Below, piece after piece: positions 15,848 to 24,685 of a stretch of DNA of 64,000 bases. Below the pieces are notes generated by a model, which saw only the letters and a program-made list of their open reading frames with translations, searched no databases and was not told the DNA's origin. The position numbers and the translations under genes are program-made. Where the stretch lies: assembly GCA_964479535.1 (NCBI GenBank), contig CAYZMM010000003.1, forward strand, positions 62,001-126,000, written 5' to 3'. Numbering within the stretch: the stretch's first letter is position 1; each line of letters starts with the position of its first letter. This stretch comes from S015-6 sp964479535. GTDB taxonomy: Bacteria; Desulfobacterota; DSWW01.

Positions 15848-16249
15848 CTACGCGCGTCCGGCCCTTTCCCTCTCCACATCCATGAACCGCCGCACCAGAT
15901 TCGCCTCGAGCCTGGAGACGGCGGTCAGGGTCTTCTTCTCCCGGTCGCTCATCGCTTCGAACCGCTCCTCCACGATCCGGCCCAGGGTCTCCAGCGAGGA
16001 GCCCGAGACCGCGTGGAGGGTCGAAACGAAGACATCGGCGTCCCGCTTCACCAGGATTCCGTCGTGAACGGCCAGGTATCCGGTACGTCCCTCCTCGTCC
16101 TCGTACATCAGGATTCCCGGCACCAGCGCGGCGAGGAAGTCCACGTGCCGCGGCTCCAGGCAGAAGGACCCGTTCTCCGCCTCGGCCACGACCTTGGCCA
16201 CGTCCCGCTCGAACCGGTCGCCGCTCGGCTGGTATACCCTGAGTTTCAC
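15848..16249 (-). CDS. atpC: N-ATPase epsilon subunit
   Basis: 133 residues. The start is GTG at 16249, overlapping the TGA of atpD (GTGA) with AGGAGG just upstream; a longer reading would extend into atpD. The N-terminal beta-sandwich with FCLEPRHVDFLAALVPGIL corresponds to the epsilon motif that contacts gamma and the c-ring; a helical C-terminus follows. Confidence 0.87.
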   Translation of the reverse strand: MKLRVYQPSGDRFERDVAKVVAEAENGSFCLEPRHVDFLAALVPGILMYEDEEGRTGYLAVHDGILVKRDADVFVSTLHAVSGSSLETLGRIVEERFEAMSDREKKTLTAVSRLEANLVRRFMDVERERAGRA

Positions 16250-17655
16250 GTCTCCTCCTGCTTCTTCTCCGCCTCGTCCGCCGTCCCGATCATGTAGAGC
16301 GTGCCTTCGGAAGCGTCGGCGAACGCGTCGTCCAGGATGCGCTCGCACCCCTCCAGCGCATCGTCGAGGGCCACCGCCTTGCCCTCGTATCCGGTGAACT
16401 GCTCCGTCACGAAGAAGGGCTGCGTGAGAAACCGTTCCAGCTGCCGGGCCCGGCGGACGGTCCTCCGGTCCTCCTGAGACAGCTCCTCGATGCCGAGCAT
16501 GGCGATGATGTCCTTCAGGTCTTCGTACCCCGCCAGGGTGGCCCGCATCTCCCGGGCGATCCGGTAGTGTCTCTCGCCGACCACGTGCGGCGTCAGCATC
16601 TTGGACCCGGAGCGCAGGGGGTCCACGGCCGGGTAGAGTCCCTGGCTCGCCTTGTCCCGGGAAAGAACGATCGAAGAGGAGAGGTGGCCGAAGGCGTGCA
16701 CCGCCGCCGGGTCGGTGAAGTCGTCGGCCGGCACGTAGACGGCCTGCACCGACGTGATGGCCGCCGTCTCCGTGCTGGAGATCCGTTCCTCCAGGTCGGC
16801 CAGCTCGGTGGCCAGAGTGGGCTGATACCCGAGGCGGGAAGGGATCCGGCCCATGAGCCCGGAGACCTCCATGCCGGCCTGTATGAAACGAAAGATGTTG
16901 TCGATGAGGAGGAGCACGTCCTGCCGGGCGTCGTCGCGGAAGTACTCGGCGATCGTGAGGGCCGCGTTTCCCACCCGGAAGCGCGCCCCGGGCTGCTCGT
17001 TCATCTGCCCGAAGACCAGGACGGCGTTCTCCAGCACGTTCACCTCCTGCAGTTCACGGTACAGCTCCTCCCCCTCCCGGGACCGCTCCCCGATCCCGCA
17101 GAAGATGCTCACGCCCTCGTGGCGTCCCGCCATGTTGTGGATCAGCTCCATGATCAGCACCGTCTTGCCCACGCCTGCACCGCCGAACAGACCCGCCTTC
17201 CCCCCCCTTTCCAGGGGCGCAAGGAGGTCGATGACCTTGATCCCGCTCTCGAACACCTCGGAGCGGCTCGTCTGCAGGCTCATGGGAACCGGCGGCCCAT
17301 GGAGGGAACGCCGGTCCTCGGCGTCCAGCTCGCCTCCCTGATCGATCGCCTCGCCGAAGACGTTCAGAACCCGGCCCTGAAGTCCCCGTCCCACCGGCAC
17401 CTGGAGCGGACGACCGGTGTCCTCCACCGGGTCGCCCCGGCACAGCCCCTGCGTGGGGGTCAATGCGATGGCCCGGACGGTTTCGGGGTCCAGGTGGGTG
17501 GCCACTTCCACCGCCACGTCCTTCTCCGGCCCCGCCTTCAGGAGGTGATGGATGCCGGGAAGGCCCCCGGGAAAGCGCACGTCGATCACGCTCCCTCGAA
17601 CCGACAGGATGCTTCCTGAAGCGCTTTCCCGGACGGCTTCCTTCCCTGCGGGCAT
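16246..17655 (-). CDS. atpD: N-ATPase beta subunit
   Basis: 469 residues, the catalytic F1 subunit. Walker A GGAGVGKT near residue 157, followed by GIGERSREGEELYREL containing the catalytic Glu region, and DNIFRFIQAG with Walker B. It is the first ATPase gene, as in all N-ATPase operons, and starts 9 bp after a PRC-barrel gene, so the operon appears to extend further upstream than usual. Confidence 0.94.
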   Translation of the reverse strand: MPAGKEAVRESASGSILSVRGSVIDVRFPGGLPGIHHLLKAGPEKDVAVEVATHLDPETVRAIALTPTQGLCRGDPVEDTGRPLQVPVGRGLQGRVLNVFGEAIDQGGELDAEDRRSLHGPPVPMSLQTSRSEVFESGIKVIDLLAPLERGGKAGLFGGAGVGKTVLIMELIHNMAGRHEGVSIFCGIGERSREGEELYRELQEVNVLENAVLVFGQMNEQPGARFRVGNAALTIAEYFRDDARQDVLLLIDNIFRFIQAGMEVSGLMGRIPSRLGYQPTLATELADLEERISSTETAAITSVQAVYVPADDFTDPAAVHAFGHLSSSIVLSRDKASQGLYPAVDPLRSGSKMLTPHVVGERHYRIAREMRATLAGYEDLKDIIAMLGIEELSQEDRRTVRRARQLERFLTQPFFVTEQFTGYEGKAVALDDALEGCERILDDAFADASEGTLYMIGTADEAEKKQEET

Positions 17656-17664
17656 TCCGGTTCC

Positions 17665-18426
17665 CTATAGCCAGTACTGCGGGCGTCCGTAGAAATCGTA
17701 GAGCCGGACCTCGTATTCGCGGTTCACCGGCACGGAGGGATCGTACTCCGGGCTGTCCCGGACCTGCCGGGTGGTGAGATCGACGAACACCTTCTCCTCG
17801 CCCCAGTCGACCGAGTCGACCCACTCCGGCGACACGAGGACCTTGCGCCCCGGAAGCCAGTTACGCGTGTCCACGACGATGTAACGGAGCGTCCAGGACT
17901 GCTCGTCCAGGATGAAGTCCTCCACGTGCCCGATCTCGTCGTCCGTTGCCTGAATGTGATAGCCGGTTACCTCCTTGGCGGAGCGCAGGTGGCGGTCTTC
18001 CCTGCCGGCCGCCTCCTCCTGCTCCTGCTCCGCCGCTTCGGTCAGATCTTTCTGCAGGAGAAGGGCGCTCGGATACTCCACGACCCCCCAGGGAGCGGAC
18101 CCGGCCCAGTAGTAAGGCCAGCCGTAGTACCGGGTCCAGCGGATCTCGTACTGTCTGCTCACCGGCGCGTCTTCCTCCAGCGGGGGAGCTTCCTCGATTT
18201 GCTTCTTCGTCAACTGCACGGGGAACCTTCGGGACCGCCAGTCGGGCTCCCCCAGAGAAATGGGCGAAACCAGCACCTTCCTGCCCGGAAGCCAGCGGCC
18301 GGTGTCCGCCACCATATACCGCACCGTCCATGCGAGGTCGTCGAAGAGAAAATCCTTGCAGCGACCGATCTCCCCGTCCTGGGCGCTGAGAACATACCCG
18401 AGAACCTCCTTCAAGCTGCGCAACAT
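17665..18426 (-). CDS. Protein with two PRC-barrel domains
   Basis: 253 residues from ATG 18426 (GGAGG upstream). Two similar halves each open with LRSxKEVxGYxxxAxDxEIG and contain WLPGRKVLVSP; both are PRC-barrel domains (about residues 1-80 and 140-220), joined by a Glu-rich linker. PRC-barrels are small beta-barrels in RNA-processing and photosystem proteins and in many stress proteins of unknown role. No signal peptide. It lies 9 bp before atpD and 60 bp after uspA. Confidence 0.83.
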   Translation of the reverse strand: MLRSLKEVLGYVLSAQDGEIGRCKDFLFDDLAWTVRYMVADTGRWLPGRKVLVSPISLGEPDWRSRRFPVQLTKKQIEEAPPLEEDAPVSRQYEIRWTRYYGWPYYWAGSAPWGVVEYPSALLLQKDLTEAAEQEQEEAAGREDRHLRSAKEVTGYHIQATDDEIGHVEDFILDEQSWTLRYIVVDTRNWLPGRKVLVSPEWVDSVDWGEEKVFVDLTTRQVRDSPEYDPSVPVNREYEVRLYDFYGRPQYWL

Positions 18427-18486
18427 GGCTCTTCCTCCTTTCCGTTCTTCTTCCCGGGGCACGGCCTCTTCCGGACGGCCCGCGGT

Positions 18487-18966
18487 TCAGCGGACCGTCA
18501 ACACCGAAACGGATGCATCCCGCACGACCTGCTGCGTGATGGAGCCGGCGCGGGTTTGATCGGGGTCCTTTCCCCCACGTGCAGCCAGGACGATGAGGTC
18601 CGCGGAAAACTCGTCGGCCGCTTTCAGGATCTCCACCGGGGCGAACCCGTCCCTGACCTCGATTCGCACCACCTCTTCTTCGCGGGTGCGCTCATCGACC
18701 CGCTTCTCCATCGTCTCTTCCGCCCCCTTCACCAACCCTTCCAGGTGCTGTGTCACATCGAAGGGAATCCGCCCGGACGGGGCCACGTCCTCCGTGGACT
18801 TCTTCACCGTGGTCTTGCCCGAGGGGCTCACCGGAAGCATGTCCACCACGTGGAGGAGCACAACCTCCGCCGAGAAACGGGCGGCCAGCTGGCGGGCGGC
18901 GTTCAGCGCCCGCAGGGAAGGTTCACTCAAGTCGGTGACACACAGAATCCTTTCGAATGCGAACAT
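18487..18966 (-). CDS. Universal stress protein
   Basis: 159 residues, UspA fold: N-terminal FERILCVTDLSEPSLRAL, a mid-protein acidic helix and C-terminal DLIVLAARGGKDPDQTRAGSITQQVVRDA, which follows the ATP-binding G-x2-G-x(8-9)-G-S pattern with small changes. Cytoplasmic. It follows otsB by 9 bp and is therefore in the sigma-54 operon that reaches the Na+ ATPase. Confidence 0.88.
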   Translation of the reverse strand: MFAFERILCVTDLSEPSLRALNAARQLAARFSAEVVLLHVVDMLPVSPSGKTTVKKSTEDVAPSGRIPFDVTQHLEGLVKGAEETMEKRVDERTREEEVVRIEVRDGFAPVEILKAADEFSADLIVLAARGGKDPDQTRAGSITQQVVRDASVSVLTVR

Positions 18967-18975
18967 GATTTCCTC

Positions 18976-19809
18976 TCAACCCTCCCCGTTGGCATCCTCC
19001 GGCAGGGAGGCGAGCTTCTCCAGAAAGCGCTTCACCTCGTCCGTGTCCGCGAGCATGTATCGTGCGTGGGTTCCCACCGTCCCGACGCCGACCCGGATCG
19101 TGACGGCGTCGGCCCCCAGGGCGCGGAAGGCGTCTTCATCGGTCCTATCGTCCCCGATGTAGACGGGAAGGACGTCCGGGCCGTCGAGCCCCAGCACCTC
19201 GAGAAGCCACAGCACGGCCTTTCCCTTGTGCCAGTCGATGGCCGGCTGCAGCTCCAGAACCTTCTTCCCCCCGGCCTCCCGGAGTTCGGGGTGTGCGGCT
19301 CCAACCCGCTCCACGGCCTCGGTCAGCCGAGCGACGTCTCGGTCGGCCACGTTCCGGTAATGGGCCGCGATGCTGAACCTCTTCCGTTCCACCTGGGCGC
19401 CGGCGACTCCGCTCAGAGCACGCCGGAGTTCCCCCTCCGCCTCGTCCAGGACCGTAAGGATCCTTCCCTTCGGCCGCTGGAGCCTCAACCCCCTCGGGCC
19501 CTCGATCTGGAACCCGTGGCTCCCGGCATAGTACACACCGGCGATTTCCACGCGGTCCCGCACATCGTCGAGATCCCTGCCGCTGATGATTGCGACCACG
19601 CACCGCCTCGCCGCCGTCTGCAGGATTTCCTTCACCTCCTCGCTCAGGTGGGCCTGTTCCGGCCGATCCACGATCGGCGTCAACGTGCCGTCGTAGTCCA
19701 GGAAGATGGCCGCCTGCTTGCCCTCGATCCTCCCTGCAATTTCCTCGAATCGTTCCAGGGCGTGGAAGGGCGTCCTGCCGTCGGCTTTCCTGCCGGTCCG
19801 CTCTTCCAT
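18976..19809 (-). CDS. otsB: Trehalose-6-phosphate phosphatase
   Basis: 277 residues, ATG at 19809 with GGAGG upstream. HAD-superfamily motif I is FLDYDGTLTPI (nucleophile Asp), motif II ISGRD, and motif IV GDDRTDEDAF, all typical of OtsB. It removes phosphate from trehalose-6-phosphate. No otsA (T6P synthase) is in the window. It heads the long operon containing uspA, a PRC-barrel gene, the N-ATPase and ldh. Confidence 0.9.
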   Translation of the reverse strand: MEERTGRKADGRTPFHALERFEEIAGRIEGKQAAIFLDYDGTLTPIVDRPEQAHLSEEVKEILQTAARRCVVAIISGRDLDDVRDRVEIAGVYYAGSHGFQIEGPRGLRLQRPKGRILTVLDEAEGELRRALSGVAGAQVERKRFSIAAHYRNVADRDVARLTEAVERVGAAHPELREAGGKKVLELQPAIDWHKGKAVLWLLEVLGLDGPDVLPVYIGDDRTDEDAFRALGADAVTIRVGVGTVGTHARYMLADTDEVKRFLEKLASLPEDANGEG

Positions 19810-19861
19810 GGCACCCCTCCGGATCGCTTTCGTCGCTTCAGATCTCCTGAACCATGGATAC

Positions 19862-19877
19862 AGCAAGCTTCATGCCA
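19862..19877 (-). promoter_or_regulatory. Sigma-54 promoter for the otsB-usp-N-ATPase operon
   Basis: Minus-strand TGGCAT-GAAGC-TTGCT with exact GG-N10-GC spacing, 53 bp before the otsB start. If the downstream genes are one transcript, it drives about 10 kb including the whole Na+ ATPase. Confidence 0.83.
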
Positions 19878-19963
19878 CGAAAGAGACGAAGGAAAACGCG
19901 GCTGCGTGTGTGACCGTTCCCGGAAACAGGGAAAGAAGACGGCCGGCAGGGGGAGACCCGGGG

Positions 19964-20021
19964 TGTGCAGAAAAGGGACAGCCGGCCCTTCGCGGATCAT
20001 GGGCTGTGCAGGATGCGCACA
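19964..20021. promoter_or_regulatory. Two putative enhancer dyads upstream of otsB
   Basis: TGTGCA-GAAAA-GGGACA at 19964-19980 and TGTGCA-GGATG-CGCACA at 20005-20021, 41 bp apart. They lie 87 and 128 bp upstream of the -24 element at 19877, a normal position for sigma-54 activator sites. Confidence 0.6.
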
Positions 20022-20083
20022 AGCGGGGGCACCGGGCCGCAGCGGAATTCACGGAGCTTGCCGGAGGCGGGCCCTCGAGGAGT

Positions 20084-21319
20084 TTACACCAGGAGTTCCC
20101 GGTCCAGCCCCCTTCGAAGGCCGTGCATGAGGGTGAGATACTCGCGGAGATGCCGGGTGAGCAGGAAGTTCTCCCGTACGAATTCCCTCCCCTTCTCTCC
20201 CATTCTCCTCGTGAGCGCCGGGTTCCTCAGGAGATAGCGGATCCGGTGAGCGGCTCCCTCCGGCGTGTTGACGAGGAACCCGGTGTGATCGTCGTGCACC
20301 TGAATGCGGATGCCGCCGGTGTCCCCGCCGATCACCGGCCTTGCCTTCCAGAGGGCTTCCGCAACCGTGAGGCCAAAACCCTCCCTCGTCGATTTCTGCA
20401 GAACGATGTCGGCGGTACGCTGCAGGGCGTTTACGGTCCTGTGCGCGTCGTTCGGGAGTTGCAGCACATGGATGTCGGGGTGGCCGTTCGCCGCATCCTT
20501 CGCCTCGGTGTAGACCGCATCCCCCTCGGGGTCGTCCGTGGCGCCTCCCCCCGCCAGGACGAGCTGCACGGGGGCAACCTGCGAGACCATGAAGAACATC
20601 CGGATCACGCCGACCGGGTCCTTGAAACGGTCGAACCGCGAGACCTGGACCAGCAGCGGCCGATTCGGGTCGATCCTGTTCGCGGCGACGATGGCCCCTG
20701 TCTCCTCGGGTCCGAGGGGGCGGTTCGTCTCGTTGAGGGGATCGATGCTGGGGCGGATGATGAACTGGGGATGAGCCAGGGCCTGCGAGAACTCCGTCAT
20801 CGAGAAGATGCTGGCGTCGTAAGGCGTCACCAGAGGCTTGAGAAACTTCCACACCGGACGGTAGAGGTGGCTCAAGTCGATGTGGCACCGCCACACCCAC
20901 TTCCCCCTGCGGCCCGGGCACAGCTGGAGCAGGGAGGCGGGTTGCGGGTCGTGTATGAACACGAAGTCCGCCTCCTCCAGCTTGTCACGGAGGTGCTTCG
21001 CGTTCTGCTCGTTCGTTCCCAGGTAGGTTTGCATGTCCTGTTCGGTCAGAGCCACCCGTGTTCCCTGGAGTCCGTTGTGCATCGCCTTGGTCACCCGGAA
21101 GAAGGATTCGTCTCCCTGAATCACCTCCCAGGAAGCGTCGAGGCCGAGTTCCCTCATGAGGGGAATCATCCAGGAGAGAATCTCCGCAACGCCCCCGCCC
21201 TGGGAAGTCGAATTCACGTGCACGACACGGGCGCCGGAGAGGCCGTCGGCGAGCTGCCGGAGCTGGTTCAGCACGGAGGAGCCCACGACCGGTTCATAAA
21301 GGTGCAGGGAGCGCTCCAT
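20084..21319 (-). CDS. treT: Trehalose synthase of the glycosyltransferase GT4 type (TreT-like)
   Basis: 411 residues. The start is ATG 21319, overlapping the stop of the upstream gene (TGATG). The N-terminus has VHVNSTSQGGGVAEIL, characteristic of TreT; further on come DPQPASLL, RCHIDLSHLYRP and a GT-B C-terminal half with QVSRFDRFKDPVGVI and QKSTREGFGLTVAEALWKA. TreT makes trehalose from a nucleoside-diphosphate glucose and glucose, reversibly in some species. Unlike most neighbours it appears to be driven by a sigma-70 promoter with its partner gene. Confidence 0.85.
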   Translation of the reverse strand: MERSLHLYEPVVGSSVLNQLRQLADGLSGARVVHVNSTSQGGGVAEILSWMIPLMRELGLDASWEVIQGDESFFRVTKAMHNGLQGTRVALTEQDMQTYLGTNEQNAKHLRDKLEEADFVFIHDPQPASLLQLCPGRRGKWVWRCHIDLSHLYRPVWKFLKPLVTPYDASIFSMTEFSQALAHPQFIIRPSIDPLNETNRPLGPEETGAIVAANRIDPNRPLLVQVSRFDRFKDPVGVIRMFFMVSQVAPVQLVLAGGGATDDPEGDAVYTEAKDAANGHPDIHVLQLPNDAHRTVNALQRTADIVLQKSTREGFGLTVAEALWKARPVIGGDTGGIRIQVHDDHTGFLVNTPEGAAHRIRYLLRNPALTRRMGEKGREFVRENFLLTRHLREYLTLMHGLRRGLDRELLV

Positions 21320-21996
21320 CACCCCTTCCCCCCGGGCAGGTGCTTCCGGAGCAGCGAGTGGAGCTCTCTCTGGAGTTCGCGAAGCGACATGAAATAGAAG
21401 TCCACCTCCGAGAGGAGGTGCATCCAGGGCGCATCCTGCAGCCCCTGCCTGGCGAGCCACAGGGTGAAATCGTCGAGATGCTGCGGGTTTCGTCTGCGTG
21501 CGTCGATGAAGTGATACCAGATGCTGCTGGGCGTCATCTGCTCCACGGCCTCCGGCAGTTCCCGGGGCCCGGCCGCAGACAGCTCCGTTTTGAAGGTGAC
21601 CGTCAGTGCCTGGAGGAAGCGGAAAGCATCTCCGGTCTGAACGTTGGAGATGTGGGGAAGCTCGCTGATCCGTTCTTCGACCACGTCCAGCACCACCAGG
21701 CGGAAATCCTCCAGGGTATCGAAATCGAAGGGGTTGAGAACGGCGAGACGCTCGGCCAGGGTCTTGTCCTGCAGGTTGTGCTTCGCCCAGAAGGCCAGAT
21801 CGTTGTGGTATTCCGGGTCGTCGAAGGTGGGGCGAAGCAGGGTCTGACAGAAGTGGTGGTAGAGCGCCTCGGTGGGGCACACCTCGAGCCTCTCCGCCAG
21901 ATCCCGCAGATCGTAGACCGGCGGTACGTCCACGCTGACCGTGACGAGTGCACAATCCTTCACCTGGAAGGTTTGCGGCATGGGTGCTTCTGTCAT
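21319..21996 (-). CDS. DUF5752-like protein, partner of the trehalose synthase
   Basis: 225 residues from ATG 21996 (an alternative start is the Met at residue 6). Soluble, without signal peptide; contains HHFCQTLLRPTFDD, NDLAFWAKHNL and a C-terminal segment IDARRRNPQHLDDFTLWL. Proteins of this type (DUF5752) are commonly found next to trehalose synthase or sugar glycosyltransferase genes; their biochemical role is not established. It is translationally coupled to treT by a TGATG overlap, suggesting a joint function such as a regulatory or scaffold subunit. Confidence 0.7.
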   Translation of the reverse strand: MTEAPMPQTFQVKDCALVTVSVDVPPVYDLRDLAERLEVCPTEALYHHFCQTLLRPTFDDPEYHNDLAFWAKHNLQDKTLAERLAVLNPFDFDTLEDFRLVVLDVVEERISELPHISNVQTGDAFRFLQALTVTFKTELSAAGPRELPEAVEQMTPSSIWYHFIDARRRNPQHLDDFTLWLARQGLQDAPWMHLLSEVDFYFMSLRELQRELHSLLRKHLPGGKG

Positions 21997-22047
21997 CCGG
22001 GGCGCCTCATCCCTGGTTCCGGAACGGTTCTGCTCCGTCCTGCGGAC

Positions 22048-22077
22048 ATTGTAGCGGACCTTCCCACCCCCTTTCAA
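22048..22077 (-). promoter_or_regulatory. Sigma-70-type promoter for the DUF5752-treT operon
   Basis: Minus strand: -35 TTGAAA at 22077-22072, 18-bp spacer, -10 TACAAT at 22053-22048, about 50 bp before the start at 21996. One of only two transcription units here with a recognisable sigma-70 promoter. Confidence 0.6.
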
Positions 22078-22124
22078 ATCGGAAGCATCCCCGTTCCCGC
22101 CCCTGCGGTTCACCTTCTTCGCTC

Positions 22125-22140
22125 TGGCATAACCCTTGCA
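22125..22140 (+). promoter_or_regulatory. Sigma-54 promoter for the first BON-domain gene
   Basis: TGGCAT-AACCC-TTGCA, ending 49 bp before the ATG at 22189. No clear enhancer dyad was found nearby; only a half-site TGCACA at 21949-21954 inside the divergent gene. Confidence 0.82.
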
Positions 22141-22188
22141 GCTCTACCCTGCGAGCCTCTCAACAGACGGACGAAAGGAGACCCAGGG

Positions 22189-23661
22189 ATGAAATGGACA
22201 AGAGTGACCTGTGTTCTGCTCCTCTTTGCGGCTTGCACGGCCCAACCAACGGAAGAGAAGCTGGAAGTGACCGACCGGGAAATCGCAGACGCCGTCCAGT
22301 CCGAATACTGGTTTCGTGACCGGGTGGACGCAAACGATCTGGACGTCACCTGCGTGGACGGCATCGTCACGCTCTCCGGCACCGTGGACAACCTGCTGGC
22401 CGTCGACAAGGCGGTCAAGATCGCCGAGGCGACTGTCGGCGTGAGAGGCGTGGTCAATCGGCTTCGGGTCGAGCCGGCGGTGCGTCGCAGCGACAAACGT
22501 CTCGAGACGGCGGTTCGAGCCGGGCTCGCCGGAAATCCTGCAACCGATGCTCTCGGGATCGACGTGAAAGCGGAAGAAGGGGTGATCACCCTGGGCGGGA
22601 CCGTGGATTCCTGGCAGGAAAAGAGGCTCGCCGGCTCGGTGGCCATGGGCATCAAGGGCGTCCGGGAGGTACGAAATCTCATACGCATCGAGTACGACTC
22701 ACTCCCTTCCGACGGGGAGATCGAGGACATCGTGGAGGCCCGCCTGGAAAACGATGTTCTCGTGGACGACGCACTGGTCTCGGTGAGGGCGAAGGACGGG
22801 AAGGTGATCCTGAGCGGAACCGTCGGGAGCCTCGCAGAGAAGACGCGTGCCATGACCGACGGCTGGGTGGCCGGCGTGAAGGGAGTCGAGGGGGAGGACC
22901 TCGAGGTCGAGTGGTGGATGCGCGACCGAATGCGGCGAAGCAGCACGTATGCGGCGCGAACCGACGAGGAAATCGAAGAGGCGGTCCAGGACGCCTTTCT
23001 GTATGACCCGCGGGTGAACGCCTTCACACCCGAGGTGACCGTCCACCAGGGGACCGTCACCCTGAACGGCGTGGTGGACAACCTGCAGGCAAAGCAGGCG
23101 GCCGGCGACGACGCGCGCAACGTGGTGGGGGTGAGGCGCGTCCGGAACCATCTCAAGGTCCGGCCGGAGACCATCCCCCCCGACGCGGAACTCGAGGAAC
23201 GGGTGTCTGCGGTGCTCCGGGAAGACCCGTATCTCGAAGCCTGGGAGTTCGATGTGCGGGCCGTTGCGGGCCGCGTCTATCTCCTCGGTACGGTGGACAC
23301 GAGCTGGGAGAAGAATCATGCCGGCCAAAAGGCCGAGAGGGTGAAGGGTGTGGTCCGCGTCGTCAACAACGTGGACTACGAGCACGAGTGGGCGTACAAG
23401 CCGGACTGGGACATCCTGCAGGACATCCGGGACCAGCTCTTCTGGAGCCCCTTTGTGGACCAGCGCGAGGTGAGCGTGGCGGTACAGGACGGGGTGGCCA
23501 CCTTGAGCGGCAAGGTGGAAACCTGGGGAGAACGTCGGGCCGCGGAGAGCAATGCCTTCGAGGGCGGGGCCAAGGACGTGAAGAACGAACTGACCGTGAC
23601 ACACCTCTCCTACGGCCCCTACTACGGGCCGATGTGGTACCCGCCCTTCTATCCGGGCTAG
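22189..23661 (+). CDS. Lipoprotein with six BON domains
   Basis: 490 residues, ATG at 22189 after AAAGGAG. A short lipoprotein signal ends LLFAAC (Cys16). The rest is six tandem BON domains of about 70 residues, each with a D-x-I-xx-A-V helix, a GxVTLxGTV strand pair and a VxGVxxVxNxLxV end. BON domains bind phospholipid membranes and occur in OsmY-type stress proteins, so an envelope-stabilising role is expected. C-terminus is Tyr/Pro/Gly-rich. A paralogue with the same six-domain layout is at 24686-26227. Confidence 0.85.
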   Translation: MKWTRVTCVLLLFAACTAQPTEEKLEVTDREIADAVQSEYWFRDRVDANDLDVTCVDGIVTLSGTVDNLLAVDKAVKIAEATVGVRGVVNRLRVEPAVRRSDKRLETAVRAGLAGNPATDALGIDVKAEEGVITLGGTVDSWQEKRLAGSVAMGIKGVREVRNLIRIEYDSLPSDGEIEDIVEARLENDVLVDDALVSVRAKDGKVILSGTVGSLAEKTRAMTDGWVAGVKGVEGEDLEVEWWMRDRMRRSSTYAARTDEEIEEAVQDAFLYDPRVNAFTPEVTVHQGTVTLNGVVDNLQAKQAAGDDARNVVGVRRVRNHLKVRPETIPPDAELEERVSAVLREDPYLEAWEFDVRAVAGRVYLLGTVDTSWEKNHAGQKAERVKGVVRVVNNVDYEHEWAYKPDWDILQDIRDQLFWSPFVDQREVSVAVQDGVATLSGKVETWGERRAAESNAFEGGAKDVKNELTVTHLSYGPYYGPMWYPPFYPG

Positions 23662-23685
23662 GGGCAGAGACACGGGGCAATCACT

Positions 23686-24642
23686 TTGGAAGATCGACAA
23701 GAGGACGGGTTGCATCCGGACCTTTTTCGGCCGGAGAGGGTCAGTGCCCAGGCGAAAAGGCTGATGGAGCGGATCGAGAATCGTTACCCGATCCTGATTC
23801 CGCAGACGCGGGAACAGCTGGAGGAAGTCCGGCGGCAGATGCGGGAGAACGCAAACCCGGCGAACTACCTGTGGTCCCGCGCAACCTGGAGGTCCCTTCC
23901 GGGGCCCGGCGGAACCGTGCGGCTGCGCGTTCTTCCCGCTGAGGCCCCCCAGGGCGTGCTCATCCATCTTCACGGAGGGGGATGGTGTGCAGGTTCTCCG
24001 GACATCCAGGATGCCGTGCTGGAGGCGTATTGCAGAAAGCTCCGCCTCACCGTGGCGAGCATCGACTACCGGCTCGCCCCCGAGCACCCGTACCCGGCGG
24101 CGCCGGACGACTGCGAGGCCGCCTTCCGATGGATCGTCGAGAACGGCCGGAAGGAATTCCAGACCTCACGGCTGCTCGTGATGGGGGAATCCTCAGGGGC
24201 CCATCTTGCTCTCGTAACGGTCCTCCGGATGCGCGACCGACACGGCTTCACCGACTTCCGCGGCCTCTGCCTCGCTTACGGGCTCTACGACCTCTCCGGG
24301 GTCCCGGGCCAGACCCGTCTGGACCACCGCAATCTCACCCTGAACTCGACCCTCATCGACTGGTTCGTCGACCAGTTCGCGCCCCGGACAGGAAGGCGGA
24401 GCCCGGACGTGTCGCCCCTCTATGCGGACCTGTCCGGCCTTCCGCCGGCCCTCATCACCGTGGGAACCTTCGATCCTCTTCTTGAGCAGAGCCTGTTTCT
24501 GTATGCCCGGTGGGTGGCGGCTGCGAATCGCGCCGACCTTCGCGTCTGCCCGGGAGGCCTTCACGGCTTTCTGCTCCTGGAGCCCACACCGGAATCCAGG
24601 AGCGTCCAGACCGACATCGACCGATTTTTGGAAGGCTGTTGA
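23686..24642 (+). CDS. Alpha/beta hydrolase of the hormone-sensitive-lipase family
   Basis: 318 residues from TTG at 23686, 24 bp after the BON gene; the ribosome site is weak, and an alternative ATG at 23764 would remove 26 residues. Oxyanion-hole motif HGGGWCAG, nucleophile elbow GESSGAH, acid Asp in TFDPLLEQ and catalytic His in GGLHGF are all present, so an active esterase or lipase is likely; the substrate is unknown. No signal peptide. The stop TGA lies in GGCTGTTGAA, the same string that opens the inverted repeat after the fpg gene. Confidence 0.82.
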   Translation: MEDRQEDGLHPDLFRPERVSAQAKRLMERIENRYPILIPQTREQLEEVRRQMRENANPANYLWSRATWRSLPGPGGTVRLRVLPAEAPQGVLIHLHGGGWCAGSPDIQDAVLEAYCRKLRLTVASIDYRLAPEHPYPAAPDDCEAAFRWIVENGRKEFQTSRLLVMGESSGAHLALVTVLRMRDRHGFTDFRGLCLAYGLYDLSGVPGQTRLDHRNLTLNSTLIDWFVDQFAPRTGRRSPDVSPLYADLSGLPPALITVGTFDPLLEQSLFLYARWVAAANRADLRVCPGGLHGFLLLEPTPESRSVQTDIDRFLEGC

Positions 24643-24685
24643 AATTTTCAGAGGTATTGCTCATTGCTGGTCGTCTTCACTCTGA

